46,788 nt of DNA from Acidobacteriota bacterium (GTDB lineage: Bacteria; Acidobacteriota; Thermoanaerobaculia; Multivoradales; Multivoraceae): contig JAPOVF010000228.1 of assembly GCA_026708285.1 (NCBI GenBank), positions 1 through 46,788 on the forward strand. Direction: 5' to 3'. Shown here in pieces: positions 39,535 to 46,788 of this stretch (within the stretch, counting starts at the first letter, position 1; each line of letters starts with the position of its first letter). The translations under genes were made by a program, and so were the position numbers. The notes beneath the pieces were generated by a model. The model was not told the origin of the DNA. It searched no databases and was given only the letters and a program-made list of their open reading frames with translations.

Positions 39535-40902
39535 TCACGGCCTCTCCGTGACAGCCACCCGGTACGTCCCCATGATGCCGACGCCGATGTTCGTCTTGGT
39601 GGGCAGCTCTTCGCTCTCAGGCTCGAGCCGCAGGTGCTGCGCCAGGCTGGCCAGTCCGGAGCCGAAGAGGATCTCCGCGAAGTACTGGCCCTGACAGATG
39701 CGCGGCTTCGTGCTGAAGGGCATGTACGAGTGCGCCGGGCACTCCGAGCCGCCCCGCTCGGCGTCCTCGAGCCATCGCTCAGGCCGGAATTCGTTGGCGT
39801 CGTCCCAGTAGTCCCGCCGGCGGTGCATGACGCGCAGGCAGACGTTCATCAGGGTGCCCTTCGGCACCAGGTAGCCGCCCACGACGCGGTCCTCCAGGGT
39901 CTCTCTCGGGATCAGAACGTAGGCCGGCGGTTCAAGACGCAGCGTTTCCTTGAACACGGCGCGCGCGTACGGCAGCCGGTCCAGGTCCGTCAGCGTGATC
40001 GGCCGGCCGCGCAGCACGTCGTCCACCTCCTGCTCGAGCCGCTCGCGCGCGTTCGGATTCCGGGCCAGGAAGTGGATGCCGTGGGTCAGTGTGGCGGTCG
40101 GCGCGTCCACTGCCCCGAACATCAAGGTGTATGCCTCGTCGCGGATCTCCGAGTCGTCCGGGAAGCTCCAGTCGACGACGCCTTCGTCTGCGGCGCGCAC
40201 GAAGTGGGAGATCACGTTCTCGCCGGGACGGGCCCGGTCGCGGGCTCGCTCGATCGACCGGTAGGTCTGTTCGTCGAGAGCCTTGATCTGCCGGGCGGTC
40301 CGGATGTTGTGCGGCAGCGGCAGTCTCTTGAGCGCCAGGCCGAAGGGAAGCAGCGACAGGAGCATGTCGCTCTTCATCGCGTCGAGAACGGATTTACCGA
40401 GTTCTGGCTCGACCTTGAAGTCGACTCCGATCACAGCATCCAGCAGGGAACCCCAGGTGTACCGCTCGGCCTCGTACTTGAAGTCGACGCTGCCGTTCGA
40501 CGCGAGGCGCTCGCGGAAGGTGAGGGCGTTGCGGATGATCGCCTTCCCGTAGGCGCGCATGCGCTCCGGCGTGAACGCCCCGCTCATCACCTTCTCAAGT
40601 TCCGTGTGCGTCTCGAAGCGGGACGTCGCCAGGCAGGGCGACGGAATCAGGTTGTACGAGGTCTTCGGGTAGTACGGCTGGAAATACGGCTCCTGCTCGA
40701 CGAGGACTTCGTGAATCAGATCGGCGCTGAAGACGGCCGCGCACTTGCGGGCCGGGATCTCGAAGAAAGCGATGTCGCCGTACTCGCGGTGGAGTTCGTC
40801 CATGAAGTCCGAGTGGCAGTAGAGCCGCTGCCGCACGTTGTAGAGCCTGCGCCCCTTCGGTCCGGGCGGCAGGGCAGCGCCGCCGGCGGTCGCTTGGCTC
40901 AT
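39535..40902 (-). CDS. Cytochrome P450 (number 3 of 5)
   Basis: A 455-residue soluble P450. Pro-rich start LPPGPKGRRLYNVRQR; ExxR in VFKETLRLEPP; FRPERWLEDAERGG. The heme loop is FSTKPRICQGQYFAE with Cys403: the Gly normally four residues before the Cys (F-x-x-G) is Lys. The I-helix LMFGAVDAPTATLTHGIHFL has Asp266 followed by Ala267 where Thr is expected. Its start overlaps the stop of number 4 by 4 nt (ATGA), so the two are coupled. It is intermediate between the 1/2 pair and the 4/5 pair. Confidence 0.9.
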   Translation of the reverse strand: MSQATAGGAALPPGPKGRRLYNVRQRLYCHSDFMDELHREYGDIAFFEIPARKCAAVFSADLIHEVLVEQEPYFQPYYPKTSYNLIPSPCLATSRFETHTELEKVMSGAFTPERMRAYGKAIIRNALTFRERLASNGSVDFKYEAERYTWGSLLDAVIGVDFKVEPELGKSVLDAMKSDMLLSLLPFGLALKRLPLPHNIRTARQIKALDEQTYRSIERARDRARPGENVISHFVRAADEGVVDWSFPDDSEIRDEAYTLMFGAVDAPTATLTHGIHFLARNPNARERLEQEVDDVLRGRPITLTDLDRLPYARAVFKETLRLEPPAYVLIPRETLEDRVVGGYLVPKGTLMNVCLRVMHRRRDYWDDANEFRPERWLEDAERGGSECPAHSYMPFSTKPRICQGQYFAEILFGSGLASLAQHLRLEPESEELPTKTNIGVGIMGTYRVAVTERP

Positions 40903-42293
40903 TCGGGCTGATCCTCGGGCTGGCCGAAGTGAGGTTCAGGAGGAGTTGCGCGGCCGTTCGCCGGCCTGGCAGTGACGCTGGCGGTCACTCCACCGCTGAA
41001 TGAACCGGGCCGAAGCCCGACGGGCGGCGGAAACTCGGCGCCGCCGTACTCGAGCCGCCAACGCCTCGCCACGGCGGCCAGCGCCGCGGTCATCAGCTTC
41101 GGCGCCAGGTCGGCCCCCTGGCACTGCTTCGGCGGGAGACTGAACGGCATGAAATGGCAGCCCGGGCGCGTGCCGTCGAGCCACCTTTCGGGGCGGAACG
41201 AATCAGGTTCCTGCCAGTAGTCCGGCCGACGATGGATGGTGTGGATGCCAACGTCGACGAAAGCACCCTTGGGGATCAGGTAACCGCCGATCGTGCAGTC
41301 CCTGACCGCCACTCGGGGAACGAGGATGGTCGCCGGCGGCTGGACACGCAGAAGCTCCATGACCACGGCTCGCGTGTTCCGCAGGCGGCTCAGGTCAGTA
41401 GTGCGATCGACTTCTTCCTCGAGGAGCGCCTGGACCTCGGGGTGACGTCCGAGGTAGTACGGTGCGAGCGACAGAGTGTGGACGATTCCATCGACAGCGC
41501 CGAGGAGGATGGCGTAGGCCTCGTCGCGAATATGCCTGTCGTCGTCAAACCGCCAGTCGAATCTGCTTGCTGCCCGGACCAGGTGACCGACCATGCTCAC
41601 GGGGACGGCGTCACTCCTCCTGGCTCTGTCGATCTCCCGGTATGTGACCTCGTCGAGCGGCCGGATTGCCTTGCGGGCTTTCAGGTCGTGCGGGAGTGGC
41701 AGTCTCTTGACGAACCGATAGCCTGGCATGGCGAACAGGATGAAGTTGAACTTGATCGCAAGCAGACTGGGAGACACGACTTCACGTCCCAGCTCCTCGC
41801 CGCCGCCGATGACGATCCGCGCCAGGGTGCGGTAGGCGAACTCCTCGGCGCTGGCCCGGAGGTCGACGGCGCCTGGGTTTAGCGAGTCCGCCAGGCGCTC
41901 ACCTTCCTCGGCCGCGACCTGGTCCTGGAACGCGATGCGCTCGGGTGTGTACGCCGACGCGACGAGTTCCTGGAGGCGAGCATGGTCCTCGCCCGGCGGC
42001 TTTCTGGCCAGAACCTCCGCCTGGACAACCTCGAAGGAGCTAACGGGATTCAACGGAGGGAGGGCGTCCGCCTGCGCCTCCAGCACTTGCCGGACCAGAT
42101 CGGCCTCGAAGACGGCGATGTGTGTGCGGCCCGGCACGTCGAACCGGACGATGTCGCCATAGGTGCCGTGGAGCTCGTTGAAGAACCCCACGACGTTCGT
42201 CATCCGTCGGAGAGCTGCGAGCTTTCCCAGCATCGCGACGGGCGGCAGTGACACGGGCTGTTCGGGGGACGAATCGAGAGGTCGGGTCGCCAC
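40899..42293 (-). CDS. Cytochrome P450 (number 4 of 5)
   Basis: A 464-residue P450, the most divergent of the set at the heme loop: FSLPPKQCQGADLA with Cys391, lacking the F-x-x-G glycine (Pro) and the basic residue two before the Cys (Lys one position earlier). ExxR is in VVMELLRVQPP; FRPERWLDG. The I-helix LLGAVDGIVHTLSLAPYYL has Asp268-Gly269 and no Thr at either position of the usual D-T-T. It shares MPGYR...LPLPHDLKARKAIRPLDEV with number 5, which is transcribed divergently from it, so 4 and 5 are a head-to-head duplicate pair. GTG start. Confidence 0.88.
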   Translation of the reverse strand: MATRPLDSSPEQPVSLPPVAMLGKLAALRRMTNVVGFFNELHGTYGDIVRFDVPGRTHIAVFEADLVRQVLEAQADALPPLNPVSSFEVVQAEVLARKPPGEDHARLQELVASAYTPERIAFQDQVAAEEGERLADSLNPGAVDLRASAEEFAYRTLARIVIGGGEELGREVVSPSLLAIKFNFILFAMPGYRFVKRLPLPHDLKARKAIRPLDEVTYREIDRARRSDAVPVSMVGHLVRAASRFDWRFDDDRHIRDEAYAILLGAVDGIVHTLSLAPYYLGRHPEVQALLEEEVDRTTDLSRLRNTRAVVMELLRVQPPATILVPRVAVRDCTIGGYLIPKGAFVDVGIHTIHRRPDYWQEPDSFRPERWLDGTRPGCHFMPFSLPPKQCQGADLAPKLMTAALAAVARRWRLEYGGAEFPPPVGLRPGSFSGGVTASVTARPANGRATPPEPHFGQPEDQPE

Positions 42294-42430
42294 CCGGCCA
42301 AGCTAGCGAGCTGCTGCGACGTTCTTTTGATGACGGGCCGGTCAGGAGCGACGATTCCGTGACGACTCGCTTCAGCCCCGGTCGGCGCGCGCCAGCGGCC
42401 TCGGGTCGTCTCGATAGACTCGCTTCGGCC
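42294..42430. promoter_or_regulatory. Divergent intergenic region between P450 genes 4 and 5
   Basis: This 137-bp gap must hold the promoters for the leftward P450 array and the rightward P450-5 gene if both are expressed. I looked for -35/-10 pairs on both strands and found none convincing (weak TAGACT on plus at 42414-42419). It contains the only stretch of short A/T runs nearby (TTCTTTTGATGA). Confidence 0.3.
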
Positions 42431-43792
42431 ATGCAGCAGACAGAAGCCAAGCCGCGACGCCAGCTTCCGCCGGGCCCGCCACGGAAGAAGCTCCAGACCA
42501 TGCGCCGGCTGGCGGCCGACTACACCGGTTTCTTCCACTGGCTCCACGAACAGTGGGGCGACATCGTCTACTTCGAAGTGCCCAACGGTGGGCACTGCGC
42601 GGTCTTCGACCCGGACATCGCCGAGGACCTGGTGCGGAAGCCCGAGTTGTTTCAGAAGGACACTCCGGCTTTCGCCTTCGAGGTCATTCAGTCCCCCTGC
42701 CTCGCCAGGACGCCGTTCGGCGACGAGCACCGGCGTCTCACGGACCTCACGATCACCGCGTTTACCCCCGAGCGGACGGCGGCGTTCAGGCGGATCGCCG
42801 TCTCGGAGGCGTCGTCCTTCGCCGAGGAGCTCACGGAGGGAAGCACCGTCGATTTCCGGGCCGAGGTCGAGCGCTACACGTGGAACGCGCTGACAACTTC
42901 GATGCTCGGCGCCGGGCGTGAACTGGGCCCTGGGCCCGGTCTGGCGATGATGAGAGCAGCCAAGCTCAGCTTCATCGTGTTCGCCATGCCCGGATACAGG
43001 CTGCTCAGGAAGCTGCCCCTGCCGCACGATCTGAAGGCGCGCAAGGCGATCAGGCCGCTCGACGAGGTCGTGTACGACTCGATCCGGAAGGCCAGGGATC
43101 CCGACAGCCGGGAAACGAGCCTGATCGCGCACTTTGTCCAGGCGACGGAGCGGGGAGAGTCGGACTGGTCCTTCGGCAGTGACTCGGAGATTCGCGACGA
43201 GGCGTACGCGGCTTTCGTCGGCGCCTGGGATCCGGCTGTTCATGCGATGGCCTACATTCCGCACTACCTGGGCCGCAATCCGGAGGTTCGGGCGCGGCTC
43301 GAAGAGGAAGTGGATCGCGTCGCCGGCGACCGGCCGCTCTGTGCCGAGGATCTCGAGCGGCTCCCCTACGCCGAGGCCGTCTTCAACGAGCTACTTCGTC
43401 TTCAGCCCGCGGCCCCGCTCCTGGTTCCCCGCAGGGCGGTGCGGGACACGTCACTCGGCGGCTACTTCATCCCCAAGGGCACTCTGGTCGAGGTCGTCAC
43501 GCACGTGATGCACCGCCGGGTCGAGTACTGGGACGACGCCGAAGAGTTCAGGCCTGAGCGCTGGCTGGAGGGACAGGCGTGCCCGCGGGGGGGTTACCTG
43601 CCGTTCGGCCTGGAGCCCAGGGGCTGCAGGGGCGTGCCCCTGGCCATGGCCGTCCTCGTGTCCGGACTGGCCGCTCTGGTTCGGAAATGGCGACTGGAAC
43701 CTGAATCCGACGAGTTGCCGGCCGACGGCCTGGAGGTCGGGATCCTGAGCAGCCCCATCCGCACCAGGATGGTGTCCCGAAGAGCCGCGTAG
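42431..43792 (+). CDS. Cytochrome P450 (number 5 of 5)
   Basis: A 453-residue soluble P450 starting at ATG 42431 (LPPGPPRKKLQTMRRL follows); the frame is open upstream but not P450-like. Heme ligand is Cys399 in FGLEPRGCRGVPLA, with Glu replacing the usual F-x-x-G glycine. ExxR is in VFNELLRLQPA; FRPERWLEG. The I-helix AFVGAWDPAVHAMAYIPHYL has Asp267-Pro268; neither position of the usual D-T-T pair is Thr, and a Pro here should break or kink the helix. Sister of number 4. It is followed 81 nt later by the acyl-CoA dehydrogenase gene. Confidence 0.9.
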   Translation: MQQTEAKPRRQLPPGPPRKKLQTMRRLAADYTGFFHWLHEQWGDIVYFEVPNGGHCAVFDPDIAEDLVRKPELFQKDTPAFAFEVIQSPCLARTPFGDEHRRLTDLTITAFTPERTAAFRRIAVSEASSFAEELTEGSTVDFRAEVERYTWNALTTSMLGAGRELGPGPGLAMMRAAKLSFIVFAMPGYRLLRKLPLPHDLKARKAIRPLDEVVYDSIRKARDPDSRETSLIAHFVQATERGESDWSFGSDSEIRDEAYAAFVGAWDPAVHAMAYIPHYLGRNPEVRARLEEEVDRVAGDRPLCAEDLERLPYAEAVFNELLRLQPAAPLLVPRRAVRDTSLGGYFIPKGTLVEVVTHVMHRRVEYWDDAEEFRPERWLEGQACPRGGYLPFGLEPRGCRGVPLAMAVLVSGLAALVRKWRLEPESDELPADGLEVGILSSPIRTRMVSRRAA

Positions 43793-43840
43793 CGCGAGTC
43801 GGCAAGCGAACAGGTCCCTGCCTCTGTGGCATCATCGGCG

Positions 43841-43856
43841 GCTGTTCCCGAACAGC
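43841..43856. promoter_or_regulatory. Perfect palindrome GCTGTTC-CC-GAACAGC (possible operator)
   Basis: A perfect 16-bp inverted repeat directly before the ribosome site of the acyl-CoA dehydrogenase gene (AAGGAGA, ATG at 43874). The loop is too short for a stable RNA hairpin, so a dimeric repressor site is more likely. The core TGTTCNCGAAC is also found upstream of pstS (29566-29576). Confidence 0.4.
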
Positions 43857-43873
43857 GGTCGAAGGAGAAAGGC

Positions 43874-45085
43874 ATGGGCAGGTACGGTCTGACGGACGAG
43901 GTGGTCGAGCTCCGCGAACGGATGCGGGAGTTCATCGACGGCGAGGTGATCCCGGCGGAGCCGGAGCTGGAGTCGGAGTCGGGAGAGGACCGCACGCGCG
44001 GCCGGATGGCCGAACTCAAGGCGCTGGCCAAGCAGCGGGGCCTGTGGGCTCTGGGGCACCCGGCCGAGATCGGCGGCGGCGGGCTGCCGCTCATGCCCTT
44101 CGTCTACCTGAACGAGATCATCGGCCGTTCGCACTACGGGCAGATCGCCGTCGGCTCCGCCACGATGCAGGACTCGATCATGCTCCACCTGTACGCCAGC
44201 GACGAGCAGAGGGAGCGCTGGCTGAAGCCGCTCGTGGCGGGCGACATCTATCCGTCGGTCGGCCTCACCGAGCCCGAAGTTGCCGGCTCCGACCCGACCC
44301 TGATGCAGACGCGGGCGGTGCTCGACGGCGACGACTGGGTGATCAACGGTCACAAGTGGTTCACCAGCGGCGCCAGCCGGGCCGCGTTCACGACCTGCTT
44401 CGCGTTGACCGAGCCCGAGGCCCAGGGGCACCGCAAGTTCTCGTCGATCATCGTGCCGACGGACACCCCGGGCTACGAGATCGTGAGAGCGGTGCCGACG
44501 ATGGGCACCACGTCGGGCCAGCACTGCGAGGTGCGCTACAACGATGTCCGGGTGCCGAAGGACAACATCCTCGGCGGCCGCGGCGAGGGCTTCGTCATCG
44601 CCCAGAGGCGCTTGGGACCGGGCCGGATCTTCCACTGCATGCGCTGGCTGGGCCAGGCCCAGCGCGCCTTCGAGCTGATGTGCGATCGCGCCAAGTCGCG
44701 CTGGGCGCACGGCTCGTACCTGTCGGAGAAGGGCGAGATCCAGCGCTACGTCGCCGAGTCGGCGGCCGAGATCCAGGCGGCCCGGCTGATGACCCTGGAC
44801 GCCGCCGAGGCGATGGACCGGGGCGAACAGGCCCGGGTCGAGATCTCCCTGATCAAGTTCTGGGGCGCGCGGATGCTCCACAACGTGATCGACCGGGCGA
44901 TCCAGGTCCACGGCGCGCTCGGTGTTACCGGCGACACGCCGCTCGAGAAGATGTACCGGGAGGCGCGCTACGCCCGGCTCTACGACGGTCCGGACGAGGT
45001 TCACCGGATGGTCGTGGCACGGCGCATCCTGCGCGATCCACTGGGCAGGGTGCCCTGGGGCACTTTGGGCGGTGGCGAGAATTAA
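43874..45085 (+). CDS. Acyl-CoA dehydrogenase (ACAD10/11-like subgroup)
   Basis: A 403-residue FAD-dependent alpha,beta-dehydrogenase of acyl-CoA esters. Blocks seen are VGLTEPEVAGSDPTLMQTRA (FAD/substrate loop), WVINGHKWFTSGAS (FAD), FHCMRWLGQAQRAFELMCDR, and the C-terminal IQVHGALGVTGDTPLEKMYR followed by LYDGPDEVHRMVVAR. In most ACADs the base is Glu in a Y-E-G-T motif; here it is Asp371 in Y-D-G-P-D-E-V-H, the form I associate with the ACAD10/11 branch. The ATG at 43874 has an AAGGAGA ribosome site 8 nt before it. Electron transfer flavoprotein genes are not in the window. Confidence 0.92.
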   Translation: MGRYGLTDEVVELRERMREFIDGEVIPAEPELESESGEDRTRGRMAELKALAKQRGLWALGHPAEIGGGGLPLMPFVYLNEIIGRSHYGQIAVGSATMQDSIMLHLYASDEQRERWLKPLVAGDIYPSVGLTEPEVAGSDPTLMQTRAVLDGDDWVINGHKWFTSGASRAAFTTCFALTEPEAQGHRKFSSIIVPTDTPGYEIVRAVPTMGTTSGQHCEVRYNDVRVPKDNILGGRGEGFVIAQRRLGPGRIFHCMRWLGQAQRAFELMCDRAKSRWAHGSYLSEKGEIQRYVAESAAEIQAARLMTLDAAEAMDRGEQARVEISLIKFWGARMLHNVIDRAIQVHGALGVTGDTPLEKMYREARYARLYDGPDEVHRMVVARRILRDPLGRVPWGTLGGGEN

Positions 45086-46478
45086 GAGCCCTTGGCGCGG
45101 GAACTGGGTGCGCCGGCCTTCTGCGACGATTGTCGTAACAGTCGTCATCGTCCTTGGAGCGTTCGTGCTGAGTCCGCCGCCAACGACAGCCCAACTACAC
45201 GCCGGCGCCGAGGCGGTCGAGATCACACCGCCGGCTGGCTCCCTGCTGTACGGTTACGGCGCGCGCGGAACGAACCGGTCGACGGGAGTCCACGACCCGC
45301 TCTACGCGCGAGCGCTCGTGCTCGAGGCAGGCGGCGAGACCGTTGCGCTGGTGACGCTCGATCTCGGCTCGATCCGCAAGGAGAACACCTTGGCCGTACG
45401 GCAGGCGGTCCTGGATGCGGCCGGCTTCGACCACGTGCTGCTGAACGCGTCGCACACGCACTCCGCGCCGCTTTTCGAGGCGGACTTCCCGAGCGCCGGG
45501 AGCCCGTGGGTCCGGCAACTGGAACAGAAGATCGCCGGCGTCGTGCTGGAGGCTCACGCCGCTCTCCGCCCGGCCCGCGTCGCCTTGGGCTGGGGCCGTG
45601 CGAGCGAGGGGCACAACCGGCGTCGCGTGCTTGCCGATGGCAGCGTCGAGATGTTCTGGCGCAACCGCGAGCGGTTGCCGACCGGGCCGCTCGACGAGTC
45701 GGTCGGCGTACTGGCGGTCGACGGCGCGGACGGCGAAGCGATCGCCACGGTGGTCAACTTTGCCGTTCACCCGGTCATCCTCGGGCCCGAGAACATGCTC
45801 GTCTCGGCCGACTATCCGGGCGCGATGGCGGCCCTGGTCGCCGACCGCGGAGGCGGTGTGCCGATGCTCCTCCAGGGCGCCGCCGGCGACATCAACCCGT
45901 TCTGGGACAAGACGCCGCCCGCGGAGGGCGGCTTCGAGCAGGTCCGGATGGCGGGAGAGCGGCTGGGCCAGGAGGTGCTCCGGGTCCGGGCCGACCTGGC
46001 CGCGGCGGAGGCGTTCCACGATCCGGCGACCCTGTCCGTGAAGCGCCACCTGGTGACGCTCGATCCGCGCTGGGACCTGGACTCTCCGGTGGTCGAAGAG
46101 GGTTTTCGCCGTCACGGGCTGGAAGCGTCGCTTCAGAGGTACCGCGCACGCTTCCCGCGCGAACGTGAGGCCGAAGTGAACACGCTGGTCCTCGGCGGTC
46201 GTGACGAACGTCAGTTCGCGCTGGCCACCTTTCCGGGCGAGTTCTTCGTCGAGCACCAGCTCCGGCTGCGGGCCGAGGCTCAGGTGCCTCATGTCTTCTT
46301 CGCCGGTTACACGAACGGCGAACTCGCCTACTTCCCCACGATCGCCGCGGCGGCCCAGGGCGGCTACGGTGGCAGGGAAGCTACGATCGTCGAGGTCGGC
46401 GCGGGCGAGAAGCTGGTGGACCTTGCCGCGATCTCGATCCTCGAACAGGCCGGTTGGCTGCACGACGCGCCTCCTTGA
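45072..46478 (+). CDS. Neutral/alkaline-ceramidase-like secreted hydrolase
   Basis: A 468-residue exported protein related to the N-terminal domain of neutral ceramidase, a zinc amidase that splits ceramide. Typical blocks are GAEAVEITPPAGSLLYGYGA, VTLDLGSIRK, NASHTHSAP (zinc His), VVNFAVHPVILGPENMLVSA (second zinc His), MLLQGAAGDINPFWD and FAGYTNGELAYFPT. Members of this shorter, single-domain form often have unknown substrates. The GTG at 45072 gives a signal peptide (basic RIKSPWRGNWVRR, then a hydrophobic core TIVVTVVIVLGAFVL, end TTAQ). A second GTG at 45108 would also serve. It overlaps the acyl-CoA dehydrogenase gene by 14 nt. The signal region contains the dispersed repeat (45103-45123). 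Confidence 0.82.
   Translation: MARIKSPWRGNWVRRPSATIVVTVVIVLGAFVLSPPPTTAQLHAGAEAVEITPPAGSLLYGYGARGTNRSTGVHDPLYARALVLEAGGETVALVTLDLGSIRKENTLAVRQAVLDAAGFDHVLLNASHTHSAPLFEADFPSAGSPWVRQLEQKIAGVVLEAHAALRPARVALGWGRASEGHNRRRVLADGSVEMFWRNRERLPTGPLDESVGVLAVDGADGEAIATVVNFAVHPVILGPENMLVSADYPGAMAALVADRGGGVPMLLQGAAGDINPFWDKTPPAEGGFEQVRMAGERLGQEVLRVRADLAAAEAFHDPATLSVKRHLVTLDPRWDLDSPVVEEGFRRHGLEASLQRYRARFPREREAEVNTLVLGGRDERQFALATFPGEFFVEHQLRLRAEAQVPHVFFAGYTNGELAYFPTIAAAAQGGYGGREATIVEVGAGEKLVDLAAISILEQAGWLHDAPP
45103..45123. repeat. Truncated copy of the dispersed palindromic repeat
   Basis: Twenty-one bases starting ACTGGGTGCGCCGGCC are identical to 1498-1518. The right arm of the palindrome is missing here. 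It forms part of the N-terminal coding region (NWVRRPS) of the ceramidase-like protein. Confidence 0.6.
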
Positions 46479-46523
46479 GGCTAGGCCGCTCCAACCCGAA
46501 CCGCCCCTCCAGGAGGCTCTGTC

Positions 46524-46788
46524 ATGACATCTCTCACCCGATTCCCGGTCCGTGGACTTCTTGGCCGGCGCCGGTTTTCTCTTTCCGTGCCAGCCGCCCT
46601 CGTCGCGTTCGCCGTTCTCGGCTGCGCCGCCGGCAGCGAACCGCCCGCGGACCAGCCGGCGGTCTACAGCGCCGCTGCGTTCCACAACACGACGTCCTAC
46701 GGCGGCGCCTCGTTCTCGGCCGACGAGAGCCGGCTGCTGATCTCGAGCGACATGACCGGCGTCTGGGCCGTCTACAGCCTGCCGGTCG
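46524..46788 (+). CDS. Lipoprotein, probable S9-family (prolyl oligopeptidase-like) peptidase, N-terminal part
   Basis: Open to the end of the window (88 codons visible). It starts at ATG after a strong AGGAGG site (46510-46515). The signal RGLLGRRRFSLSVPAALVAF followed by AVLGC is a lipoprotein signal with lipobox VLG-C. The mature start, FHNTTSYGGASFSADESRLL followed by ISSDMTGVWAVYSLP, matches the first blade of the beta-propeller of S9 peptidases. The catalytic domain is outside the window, so a TolB-like propeller protein is possible instead. Confidence 0.6.
   Translation, partial: MTSLTRFPVRGLLGRRRFSLSVPAALVAFAVLGCAAGSEPPADQPAVYSAAAFHNTTSYGGASFSADESRLLISSDMTGVWAVYSLPV

Noticed and set aside
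43841-43856. Palindrome before the acyl-CoA dehydrogenase gene as a LexA (SOS) box
   Set aside because: Spacing GTTC-2-GAAC differs from the known LexA sites (CTGT-N8-ACAG, GAAC-N4-GTTC, GTTC-N7-GTTC), and the downstream gene is not a DNA-repair gene.
1-46788. CRISPR arrays, insertion sequences, phage genes, rRNA
   Set aside because: No regularly spaced direct repeats, transposase, integrase, phage structural genes or rRNA segments were seen on either strand.

Overview
The window is about 68-70% GC (my estimate) and densely packed, with short gaps, many 4-nt start/stop overlaps and many GTG or TTG starts. It carries lipoproteins, an outer-membrane beta-barrel and periplasmic signal peptides, so the host is a Gram-negative bacterium. 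The mix (S9-like lipoprotein peptidase, neutral-ceramidase-like hydrolase, ThuA protein, LMF1-like protein, sulfatase ending in a 'RRLEALGYIE' tail) looks most like Acidobacteriota to me. No ribosomal RNA or marker gene is present, so that is only a guess.

Layout. 1-1.4 kb: end of ispF, an RlmB-type rRNA methyltransferase and a tRNA Thr-Tyr-Gly cluster, followed by four back-to-back GC-rich hairpins. 1.6-4.8 kb: secreted RidA, secreted ThuA protein and an LMF1-like membrane protein. 4.9-9.0 kb (plus strand): aminotransferase, CitE-like lyase, stand-alone acyl carrier protein, Sfp-type phosphopantetheinyl transferase and alpha/beta hydrolase. 9.0-19.3 kb (minus strand): a single 3442-residue type I polyketide synthase, KS-AT-DH-cMT-psiKR-ER-KR-ACP-KS-AT, whose last AT is degenerate. 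Its start codon is preceded by a hairpin that would hide the ribosome binding site. 19.5-21.7 kb: SulP transporter with STAS domain. 21.8-29.4 kb (plus strand): sulfatase-fold lipoprotein, LolA-like protein, two FtsX-type permeases, LolD-like ATPase and beta-barrel, reading as one trans-envelope operon. 29.6-34.0 kb: a Pst phosphate operon with two different PstB ATPases. 34.0-34.7 kb: vapBC. 34.8-42.3 kb (minus strand): four cytochrome P450s, two START/SRPBCC proteins and one small secreted protein. 42.4-46.8 kb (plus strand): a fifth P450, acyl-CoA dehydrogenase, ceramidase-like hydrolase and the start of an S9-like peptidase.

How the genes may work together. The carrier protein and its activating transferase face the PKS and could serve it; the PKS ends in a KS-AT pair with no carrier domain and no release domain, so the discrete ACP and the hydrolase are obvious candidates to complete the line. 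Carbon-methylated, fully reduced acyl chains (lipid-like products) are what a complete DH-cMT-ER-KR set would make. Whether the P450/SRPBCC array 15 kb away acts on that product is unknown.

The most unusual observations are: (1) the PKS with its degenerate C-terminal KS-AT and its SD-sequestering leader hairpin; (2) five P450s that all lack the conserved I-helix threonine, two of them paired with SRPBCC partners in a duplicated cassette; (3) two PstB proteins whose motif losses are complementary, predicting one good and one dead ATP site; (4) a palindromic repeat found beside the tRNAs, inside the PKS coding sequence and in a signal-peptide coding region; (5) a second, structured intergenic repeat with copies at 19.4 and 29.4 kb.
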